Below, in pieces: positions 6,383 to 11,663 of a DNA stretch of 11,663 nucleotides. Source of the stretch: Thermoplasmata archaeon (GTDB lineage: Archaea; Thermoplasmatota; Penumbrarchaeia; Penumbrarchaeales; Penumbrarchaeaceae); contig JAGLEG010000442.1 of NCBI GenBank assembly GCA_023145185.1, forward strand, positions 1-11,663. Direction: 5' to 3'. How positions within the stretch are numbered: the first letter of the stretch is position 1; every line of letters begins with the position of its first letter. The translations under genes and the position numbers were made by a program. The notes under the pieces were generated by a model that was given only the letters and a program-made list of their open reading frames with translations, searched no databases and was not told the origin of the DNA.

Positions 6383-7267
6383 ATGAAGTTCTTCAGTAAA
6401 AACAAGATCAGGTTCGAGACCATAACAGTAGAGAGGAGGTCCATTGTTTTCCGGGCCCTGGAGGGAAGAGGGTGGACGCTGATAACCGACCCCTATCAGA
6501 TAGATATGGACAGGACCCCCGAGAAGCTGCGAAAGATCGCCATGAAGAACGCCAGGGAGCTCCACGGAGAGTTGGTTGTGGAGACCTGGGACCCTCTGTA
6601 TCTCAGACAGCCGTACAAGGGTCTGACGTATTCGGCCTGGAGGCAGATGACCCCCGAGGAGATCCAGCAGAAGAAGGTGGAAAGGGAGAAGGATAACACG
6701 GGCAGGCCGGATTACTCCGACACCATGGGAACCCTTGAGGACCTCAGCAGGAAGATGCTGGAAAAGCCGAAGTTACAGATCAACACGGAAGATATGAACA
6801 CCATCGACCAGATGGCCAAGGACTCGGAGTTCTCCGTGGAGCCGGGGATGGTCTACGGGAGCAAGGATACGGATATGGAGATGGTCACCGCGAACATAGA
6901 GACCGTATCCGTTGAGAACCCATACGATCATTACGGCGAAACAGGAAGGGACCTGATCAAGAAGAGCACCTCCTCGGCACCTGGCACGACAACCGTCGGC
7001 GGGAACCTGCCCGGCGTTCAGTCTGGTGGAGGTCCTGTTTTCGACGAGTCGAAGAAGCTGGAGCTGTTAGCGGCACCCGTACAGGAGGAGCTGAAAGAGG
7101 TGGACCCGCTTGCCATGATGATGGCCGCTGCAGATGAGGCGCCGCCCGATCTGGCAAAGATGCAGGAGAAGGTTCAAACAGGCGATACCCTGCCATCTCT
7201 GGCTGTTTCTACTGCCCCCAAGGTGGAGGCCCCTCCCGTGGTCGAGCAAGAGGAAGAAGGACAGTGA
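6383..7267 (+). CDS. Hypothetical protein with folded N-terminus and disordered acidic tail
   Basis: A 294-residue soluble protein I do not recognise. Residues 1 to about 95 look folded: a basic start (MKFFSKNKIRFETITVERR), then alternating strands and helices including EGRGWTLITDPYQ, a helix PEKLRKIAMKNARELHG and the strand GELVVETWDPLYLR. From about 95 onward the sequence is low-complexity, charged and rich in Met, Glu, Pro and Gly, with a Gly/Ser/Thr linker near 200-220. The end is proline-acidic (VEAPPVVEQEEEGQ). No membrane segment, metal-binding cluster or nucleotide-binding motif is visible. ATG 6383 is chosen over an upstream in-frame start at 6353 because aggtgg (6369-6374) is spaced 8 bases from it. 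It is followed after 40 bases by the phosphomevalonate dehydratase small subunit and probably leads that operon. A role in isoprenoid metabolism would be guesswork. Confidence 0.72.
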   Translation: MKFFSKNKIRFETITVERRSIVFRALEGRGWTLITDPYQIDMDRTPEKLRKIAMKNARELHGELVVETWDPLYLRQPYKGLTYSAWRQMTPEEIQQKKVEREKDNTGRPDYSDTMGTLEDLSRKMLEKPKLQINTEDMNTIDQMAKDSEFSVEPGMVYGSKDTDMEMVTANIETVSVENPYDHYGETGRDLIKKSTSSAPGTTTVGGNLPGVQSGGGPVFDESKKLELLAAPVQEELKEVDPLAMMMAAADEAPPDLAKMQEKVQTGDTLPSLAVSTAPKVEAPPVVEQEEEGQ

Positions 7268-7293
7268 TAACCTGTCAGATGGATCCTCTCTCC

Positions 7294-7298
7294 GGGAG
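7294..7298 (+). promoter_or_regulatory. Ribosome-binding site supporting a GTG start at 7308
   Basis: gggag lies 9 bases before the GTG at 7308. In this frame the only upstream ATG, at 7134, is deep inside the preceding gene and would add 58 residues rich in Arg, Trp and Pro that look like out-of-frame translation. The GTG gives the normal N-terminus for the family. Confidence 0.55.
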
Positions 7299-7307
7299 AT
7301 ATCGGGA

Positions 7308-7709
7308 GTGGGGCTCAAGGGCGTCGAGGAGGGCTGGGTGAAGGGAGAGGACGTCTACATCGATGGGCCGGTATCCTTTCTGGGGGATGTTGACCCGGAT
7401 AGGGGAACTCTCGAAAGGGGGGGCGAGCTCCTTGAGATCGACGACCGGATAATGGTCTTTACGGAAGGGGCGGGTTCCACGGTGGGGTCCTATGTCATAT
7501 ATAACATGAGGTTGAACGGTGTCGCCCCAAGGGGCATGATAATGTGCAAGGCCGATGCAATTATAACCATTGGTTGCATAGTGGCGTCCATACCGCTCGT
7601 CCACAGGATTGGGTTGGATGATCTCAGGGAAATAGGGGGGTCAGGGTGGGCCGAGATCAACTCATACCTGGGCCTCGTGAGGGTAGGGGCCGGGAAAAAA
7701 AGCAGGTGA
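7308..7709 (+). CDS. Phosphomevalonate dehydratase small subunit (AcnX swivel domain, DUF126)
   Basis: A 133-residue protein matching the DUF126/aconitase-X small-subunit family in length and motifs. The order is GPVSFLGDVDPDRGTL (about residues 21-36), the GAGSTVGSYVIYNM segment (about 62-75) with the conserved Ser/Gly substrate-binding loop, GVAPRGMIMCKAD, then TIGCIVASIPLVHRIGLDDL near the end. With a large AcnX subunit this family forms an iron-sulfur dehydratase. In the archaeal mevalonate pathway that enzyme converts 5-phosphomevalonate to trans-anhydromevalonate 5-phosphate, on the way to isopentenyl phosphate and ether-lipid isoprenoids. The usual large-subunit partner is not in this window, so the assignment to phosphomevalonate rather than another aconitase-X substrate rests on archaeal context. 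GTG 7308 is the inferred start. The stop TGA (7707-7709) overlaps the ATG at 7709 of the SCP-2-like gene, indicating translational coupling. Confidence 0.85.
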   Translation: MGLKGVEEGWVKGEDVYIDGPVSFLGDVDPDRGTLERGGELLEIDDRIMVFTEGAGSTVGSYVIYNMRLNGVAPRGMIMCKADAIITIGCIVASIPLVHRIGLDDLREIGGSGWAEINSYLGLVRVGAGKKSR

Positions 7710-7714
7710 TGAAT

Positions 7715-8047
7715 ATGTTGGATATGTTGAAGGACATTGCAAAGACCGTCAACAGCAAGATAGAGGTCGATCCTGATGCAAAGGAGCTCATGGAGGCAAA
7801 GGACCGTACGGTAGCGCTGATATTCACGGATATCGGGAAGAGCTACATCCTTTCCATAAAGGGAGGACGGATGGAAGAGCCCTACGAGGGGACCATCGAA
7901 TCGCCTACCATGACGGTTACAACCGATAAGGAGACGATGACCGCGCTGATCGAGAAGAAGCTCAACCCGCTAATGGCCTATGCCATGAGGAAGATCAAGG
8001 TCGAGGGCCCCATAGATGAAGTGATGGTCCTGAAGGACTTCTTCTAG
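7715..8047 (+). CDS. SCP-2 sterol-transfer-like protein
   Basis: A 110-residue soluble protein with the layout of a short archaeal SCP-2 domain. An N-terminal amphipathic helix (MLDMLKDIAKTVNSKI) is followed by a strand pair (RTVALIFTDIGKSYILSIKGG) and PTMTVTTDKETMTALIEKKLNPLMAYAMRKIKVEGPIDEVMVLKDF. The 'K-L-N-P-x-x-A-Y...K-I-K-V-E-G' run is the family's closing signature. SCP-2 domains bind lipids or acyl-CoA in a hydrophobic tunnel; the ligand here is unknown, but adjacency to an isoprenoid enzyme makes a lipid intermediate reasonable. Two starts are possible. ATG 7709 overlaps the upstream TGA; ATG 7715 is preferred because AGGTGAT (7704-7710) is a strong ribosome-binding sequence only 4 bases before it. 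A T5 tract at 8064-8068 after the stop may end the transcript. Confidence 0.83.
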   Translation: MLDMLKDIAKTVNSKIEVDPDAKELMEAKDRTVALIFTDIGKSYILSIKGGRMEEPYEGTIESPTMTVTTDKETMTALIEKKLNPLMAYAMRKIKVEGPIDEVMVLKDFF

Positions 8048-8063
8048 GGTCATCTGGAGAACG

Positions 8064-8068
8064 TTTTT
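8064..8068 (+). terminator. T-tract after the lipid-gene operon
   Basis: acgtttttac follows the SCP-2-like stop by 16 bases and precedes the next TATA box. A short T-run on the coding strand is the usual archaeal termination signal. No convincing hairpin accompanies it. Confidence 0.4.
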
Positions 8069-8083
8069 ACCCTTCTGCCAAAG

Positions 8084-8093
8084 GTTTTATATC
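8084..8093 (+). promoter_or_regulatory. TATA box of the PKD/zinc-ribbon protein
   Basis: gttttatatc is a good archaeal TATA box. Initiation about 25 bases on would fall near 8110-8116, only about 10-15 bases before the ATG at 8126. An unlikely TTG start at 8114 would be leaderless. A GTG at 8141 preceded by GGGGGA (8128-8133) is another possibility. Confidence 0.6.
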
Positions 8094-8125
8094 ATCCGTC
8101 CATAATAGCGAACTTGTCTAGTATA

Positions 8126-11100
8126 ATGGGGGATAAAGGAGTGGTCCCGGAAAGTAATATCAAAAGGCCAGGAACGGGAGGAGTCAGCATCAAGACCATC
8201 CCGCTTCTACTGGCGATCACAGCACTCCTCTTGACGGCGATCGTCCCGCTCAACTCCGTCGGTTCGGAGGGAGCCCCTTTCGTCGAGAACCTCCCCCCCG
8301 CTGCAGATGCCGGCGAGGAGATCACAGGGGCCCTGATGAACGATATCATCGTTCTGAACGGCAGCGCCTCGACGGACGAGGATCTCGAGAACTGCACCTG
8401 GGAGTGGACCTCAACGTCCCACCCCTCAATAGTCCTGGAGAACGGCAATTCCTCGATACCCTCCTTCACGGTGGAACATGAGGATACCACAATAGTGTTC
8501 GAGCTGAAGCTGATAGATCCGCAGGGCCTGAACTCGACGGATGAGGTCCAGGTCATCGTGGAGATGAACCAGGACCCCAGGGCGAGGATCCAGCTTCCCA
8601 TTCCTTCAGGGGACCCGTACGTCGAAGGGACCGTGATGGAGTTCACGGCAAACGGAACGTCCGATACGGAGACCCACAGCGATCTTCTGTCATACGACTG
8701 GAGGTCCAACGTGTCGGGGTACCTTTCAGATCAGATATTCTTTCACAGGGCACTGTGGGACCTGGGCTGGCATACTATCTCCCTGAACGTCTCGGACCCG
8801 AACGGCGGCTGGGATGTGGCCGAGGTGGAGATATTGATCCGGGAGACCCCCATGGAGCCCATTGCGGAGATCAACAAGCTCATCCTGAAGAAGTTTCCCA
8901 CGAAGTTCTACCTGAAGGATGAGGTGATAACCCTTGACGGCTCCCGGACCACGGACCCGAACATCGAGGACGAGCTGACCCTCATCTGGAGAACGAACCT
9001 CTCCAGCGGAGAGGTCCTGGGATACGGGGAGAAGCTCAACGTCACGCTCGAGGAGGGGATACACAACATCACCCTCACTGCAACGGACCTGGATGAGCTC
9101 ACGGCGATCGATTGGGTACATATCGAGGTCAGGAACAGGCCGCCGGTGGCGATCATCCACGGCCCGGAGATAGTAAATGTCTCGGAGGAGGCAACCTTCA
9201 AGACGGACCTCTCCTACGACCCAGACGGGGACGAGATCCAGTTCACCTGGTACTTCGAGGGGGGGGATGTCCTCTCGGGAGCCGAGGCCTCTCAGGCCTG
9301 GGTGGATTGGGGGATATACAACGTGACCCTTGAGGCCGATGACGGCAGCGAGCTCGGAGCTCTTGCCAACGAGACCGTACAGATAATCGTCAATTCCCCA
9401 CCGGTGGCAGATGCCGGGGGGGATAGGATCGTGACCGTGGACGAGTATTTCATACTGACTGCAAATCTGTCGTACGATGAGGATGAGGGACCATCTTCCC
9501 TTTCATATCGATGGGACCTGGACGATGACGACCAGTGGGATGAGGGGCTGACCCGCAAGGAGGAGAGGCTGTTGTACGAGAAGGAGGGGGAGTTCCCGAT
9601 CAGGTTGGAGGTCTCCGACGGATGGGCGTCATCGGTGGTAGACTTCGTGATCACGGCCCAGATCCCCAACGATGCTCCCGTTGCGAATGGAGGCCCGGAT
9701 CTCATAATCACCCTGGACGATGGACAGGCAGAGGCGGATCTGGATGCATCAATGTCCTACGATCCGGATGACGATGTCAACGGCGACGGCATTATCGGCG
9801 ACGGTGAGAGGGACAACCTCAGCTACTCATGGGATACCAATCCGAATAAGGATTCGGACGGGGATGGGAACCTAACAAATGATAAGGACAAGAAGGGCAG
9901 GATCACGAGGTTCACCCTGAGGAACACCGATGTTGTCAGGGTCACCCTCAACGTATCCGACAGGATGGGAAAATGGACCACAGATACTATAATGGTCCGG
10001 GGGAACAACCCGCCGGAGATCACCGGGATCTCCGTGATACCCAGTTCGGTCTACGTCCTCATGGGCGCCGACATCTCCTTCACCGGAAATGCCAGGGACA
10101 ACGACAGGAAGGATGAGCTGAACTACAGCTGGGACATGGGAGACGGGACCAGCAAGAAAGGGTACAAGATCACCCATAAGTACACCTCTGAGTCCACATA
10201 TACCATCACCCTGAAGGTGGATGATGGATATACGGAGGTCTGGGATTCTACAACCACATTGACCGTTGAGGAGTTCATTGCCCCATCGGTATCGGACCCC
10301 AGGGATGGAGCCGGGGTATCCGGAGTTTACACCATCAGGGGCAAGGCCAGGGAAGCCGCACAGCTTCCTCTCGATGGAGTGGAGATATCCGTGGATGGAA
10401 ATCCGTACAGGGGTGTAAGCAGGATCAAGTCGGACTGGACCACCTGGTCATACGCCCTGGATACGACGAAGCTCACGAACGGTGAGCATACGATCGAGAT
10501 CAGGGCGATCATACGTGACGTTGGCATAGAACACACATCAAACGTCACCACCTTGACGATAACTGTTGACAATCAACCATCCTCGGCGACGGAGGGCATG
10601 ATGGCCTACGTGATAGGCGGTTTGCTGTTGCTGGTGTTCATCGTGGCCATTTTGATATTCCTCAAGAAAAGGAGCCAACCGGCGCCCAGAGGGCCGATGC
10701 CCGGGATGCCAAACGTCCCCCCGCCTCCAGGAATAGGCTCTTCGGGACCTTTCCTTCCACCGGCCCCATCGCAGGTGGAGAGCCTTCCTCCCGCCCCGGA
10801 CCAACAGGACGCACCCGAGGAGGATAAGCTCCCGGGGAAGCTCAGGATAAGGTGCCCTGCCTGCAGGAAAGTGTTCACCAACGAGGATAACGGTGAGAGG
10901 CCCCTGAAACTGGTATGCTCCCACTGCGGTGCCAACGGGATGATAGAAGCGGCCCCCAATGAGGAGGAGAGTGGCGGATCCGATGGGCCGGATAGCCTTC
11001 AAGAGGGGTCGGATGAGGAGGAACGCCCCGAGCCCGTTCCGATAGTATGTCCCAACTGTTCCGGACTCTTCGAGCTGGACCAGGTGATGGACTCCGCCCT

Positions 11101-11281
11101 GTGCCCGTTCTGCGGAACGGACGGCGATCTGGACGAGGGTACGATCAAGATGCTGGAGGAGAGGTTCGGGTCCGTCGACCAGGTCTCCATCAGGTGCCCA
11201 AGGTGTGATACCAGGTTTGAGGTTGAGGAGAGCGCTGATCAGATCACCTGCCCCAGCTGTGGTGCCTCGGGCAAGATATAA
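8126..11281 (+). CDS. Giant PKD-repeat surface protein with transmembrane helix and three cytoplasmic zinc ribbons
   Basis: A 1051-residue protein, likely an envelope protein joining a large ectodomain to a cytoplasmic metal-binding array. An N-terminal hydrophobic stretch (about residues 24-42, KTIPLLLAITALLLTAIVPL) acts as signal peptide or anchor. Seven PKD-like domains follow, beginning near residues 54, 149, 244, 337, 423, 515 and 627. They typically open with PPVADAG/PPVAIIHG-type motifs, reach a W-D-x-G-type strand (SYSWD, NYSWDMGDGT), and close with V-x-D-G. The sixth holds Asp-rich calcium-type loops (DPDDDVNGDG, DSDGDG). An Ig-like domain follows (about 719-814), then a transmembrane helix (about 826-846) ending in KKR. 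The cytoplasmic part has a proline-rich linker with two LPPAP motifs, then CPAC/CSHC (about 910-935), CPNC/CPFC (about 974-996) and CPRC/CPSC (about 1023-1045). About 19 glycosylation sequons precede the helix. The start is provisional: TTG 8114, ATG 8126 and GTG 8141 are all possible. It probably has its own promoter. Confidence 0.88.
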   Translation: MGDKGVVPESNIKRPGTGGVSIKTIPLLLAITALLLTAIVPLNSVGSEGAPFVENLPPAADAGEEITGALMNDIIVLNGSASTDEDLENCTWEWTSTSHPSIVLENGNSSIPSFTVEHEDTTIVFELKLIDPQGLNSTDEVQVIVEMNQDPRARIQLPIPSGDPYVEGTVMEFTANGTSDTETHSDLLSYDWRSNVSGYLSDQIFFHRALWDLGWHTISLNVSDPNGGWDVAEVEILIRETPMEPIAEINKLILKKFPTKFYLKDEVITLDGSRTTDPNIEDELTLIWRTNLSSGEVLGYGEKLNVTLEEGIHNITLTATDLDELTAIDWVHIEVRNRPPVAIIHGPEIVNVSEEATFKTDLSYDPDGDEIQFTWYFEGGDVLSGAEASQAWVDWGIYNVTLEADDGSELGALANETVQIIVNSPPVADAGGDRIVTVDEYFILTANLSYDEDEGPSSLSYRWDLDDDDQWDEGLTRKEERLLYEKEGEFPIRLEVSDGWASSVVDFVITAQIPNDAPVANGGPDLIITLDDGQAEADLDASMSYDPDDDVNGDGIIGDGERDNLSYSWDTNPNKDSDGDGNLTNDKDKKGRITRFTLRNTDVVRVTLNVSDRMGKWTTDTIMVRGNNPPEITGISVIPSSVYVLMGADISFTGNARDNDRKDELNYSWDMGDGTSKKGYKITHKYTSESTYTITLKVDDGYTEVWDSTTTLTVEEFIAPSVSDPRDGAGVSGVYTIRGKAREAAQLPLDGVEISVDGNPYRGVSRIKSDWTTWSYALDTTKLTNGEHTIEIRAIIRDVGIEHTSNVTTLTITVDNQPSSATEGMMAYVIGGLLLLVFIVAILIFLKKRSQPAPRGPMPGMPNVPPPPGIGSSGPFLPPAPSQVESLPPAPDQQDAPEEDKLPGKLRIRCPACRKVFTNEDNGERPLKLVCSHCGANGMIEAAPNEEESGGSDGPDSLQEGSDEEERPEPVPIVCPNCSGLFELDQVMDSALCPFCGTDGDLDEGTIKMLEERFGSVDQVSIRCPRCDTRFEVEESADQITCPSCGASGKI
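10844..11278 (+). repeat. Three zinc-ribbon modules in tandem at the C-terminus
   Basis: The modules share the plan I-x-(R/V)-C-P-x-C-x3-F, then a spacer, then C-x2-C-G-x2-G. They lie at about 10844-10950, 11036-11136 and 11183-11278 and are separated by acidic linkers (NEEESGGSDGPDSLQEGSDEEER and a shorter one). All twelve cysteines are present. The second and third resemble each other most, suggesting internal duplication. The pattern resembles the MJ0042-type zinc-finger family. Confidence 0.85.
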
Positions 11282-11282
11282 T

Positions 11283-11323
11283 AAAAAAAATTTTAAGGGG
11301 AGGCGGTGAGCCCCCCCTATTTT
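11283..11323. terminator. Hairpin and A/T tract between convergent genes
   Basis: ggggaggc (11297-11304) pairs with gccccccc (11310-11317) as an 8-bp stem with one A-C mismatch and a 5-base loop. To the left, eight A's and four T's (11283-11294) give the minus-strand gene a hairpin followed by eight T's, a strong terminator. To the right, tatttt (11318-11323) could help end the rightward gene. Confidence 0.6.
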
Positions 11324-11332
11324 CGGAAGGGA

Positions 11333-11572
11333 TCAGGATGATATTTCCTGGTCCGCAACCTCGATCAGCTGGCTGATCGACGTCACCTCCTGCTCGCCGA
11401 GCAGAAGGCTGCGGAGTTTGGTCAGGTTGATCACCATGCTGACGTAGCTCTTGCCGTCAGCACCCTCGTATCTCTCTGCCTTGTTAAAGGCATCCTGGTC
11501 CACACTCACTTTGATCGCTCCACCATTGTTGGAGCGCCTTACATAACCCATTAGGTCGTTTCTTGTTGACAT
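11333..11572 (-). CDS. Small conserved-looking protein of unknown function, 79 aa
   Basis: A 79-residue soluble protein I cannot place in a named family. It begins MSTRNDLMGYVRRSNNGGAI, continues with KVSVDQDAFNKAERY and KSYVSMVINLTKLRSLLLGE, and ends EVTSISQLIEVADQEISS. The pattern is a short basic start, two strands and a C-terminal helix, with no cysteines and no membrane segment. The start at ATG 11572 is supported by GGAGGT (minus strand, 11582-11587) at 9-base spacing. An in-frame TTG at 11581 touches that site and is rejected. A TATA-like stretch (cgttaaatatg on the minus strand, about 11650-11660) would give a leader of about 55-60 bases. It faces the large zinc-ribbon protein and appears monocistronic within the window. 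I have an unverified impression that similar short proteins recur in Thermoplasmata genomes. Confidence 0.75.
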   Translation of the reverse strand: MSTRNDLMGYVRRSNNGGAIKVSVDQDAFNKAERYEGADGKSYVSMVINLTKLRSLLLGEQEVTSISQLIEVADQEISS

Positions 11573-11581
11573 ATATATCAA

Positions 11582-11587
11582 ACCTCC
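11582..11587 (-). promoter_or_regulatory. Shine-Dalgarno site of the 79-aa gene
   Basis: GGAGGT on the minus strand, 9 bases before ATG 11572, is the strongest ribosome-binding site among the leftward genes and fixes the start. Confidence 0.75.
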
Positions 11588-11663
11588 GTTTTTCTTTTCG
11601 ATGCCGCCGCCAACGGAACTGCGGTGACAGTAGGTGATCGGCCAGGGGACATATTTAACGTCT

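Noticed and set aside
7134..7307. Upstream ATG start for the phosphomevalonate dehydratase small subunit
   Set aside because: It would overlap the preceding gene by 134 bases and add Arg/Trp/Pro-rich sequence absent from the family. The GTG at 7308 gives the family's normal length.
7706..7712. GTGATGA resembling a C box of a C/D guide RNA
   Set aside because: It is explained by the overlapping stop, ribosome-binding site and start codons, and no matched D, C' and D' boxes were seen at the expected spacing.
1..11663. CRISPR arrays, insertion sequences, tRNA or rRNA genes, attachment sites
   Set aside because: None were seen: no regularly spaced direct repeats, no transposase-like or integrase-like protein, and no cloverleaf-like sequence in the short intergenic gaps.

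Overview
The window looks like chromosomal DNA from an uncultured euryarchaeon, most likely of the Thermoplasmatota (Thermoplasmata) lineage. Supporting this are an archaeal Orc1/Cdc6 initiator, the small subunit of archaeal phosphomevalonate dehydratase, archaeal TATA-box promoters (one apparently leaderless), Shine-Dalgarno sites of the GGAGG type, and very large PKD-rich cell-surface proteins with a C-terminal membrane anchor. The phylum is an inference: no rRNA or tRNA gene is present. Base composition is moderately GC-rich and even, and no mobile element, CRISPR array or tRNA was seen.

Layout, left to right. (1) 171-632 (+) is a small protein resembling the archaeal DUF6015 family; its ribosome-binding site and start codon lie in a 39-bp imperfect tandem duplication. 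(2) 826-4482 (+) is a 1218-aa secreted, membrane-anchored protein: signal peptide, PPC-like domain, cadherin-like repeats, one PKD domain, Asp-rich calcium-type loops, a transmembrane helix and a proline-rich cytoplasmic tail. A hairpin at 4492-4515 separates it from the converging gene (3) 4529-5704 (-), Orc1/Cdc6. (4) 5783-6241 (-) is a two-helix membrane protein with a cytoplasmic zinc ribbon. (5) A rightward cluster follows a divergent intergenic region: 6383-7267 (unknown, 294 aa), 7308-7709 (phosphomevalonate dehydratase small subunit, GTG start) and 7715-8047 (SCP-2-like lipid-binding protein). (6) 8126-11281 (+) is a second giant surface protein: about seven PKD-like domains and an Ig-like domain outside, one transmembrane helix, then a proline-rich linker and three zinc ribbons inside. 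(7) 11333-11572 (-) is a 79-aa protein of unknown function facing it across a hairpin/T-tract terminator.

The genes group into three themes. One is isoprenoid precursor synthesis and lipid handling (PMDh small subunit plus SCP-2-like protein). The second is replication initiation (Orc1, with an AT-rich, directly repeated sequence just upstream of its promoter). The third is the cell envelope: two giant glycoprotein-like proteins with similar topology and similar LPPAP-type cytoplasmic motifs, plus membrane zinc-ribbon proteins. The most unusual object is the PKD-TM-triple zinc ribbon protein, which joins a large adhesive-type ectodomain to a cytoplasmic array of metal-binding modules. No complete new defence or mobile system is evident.
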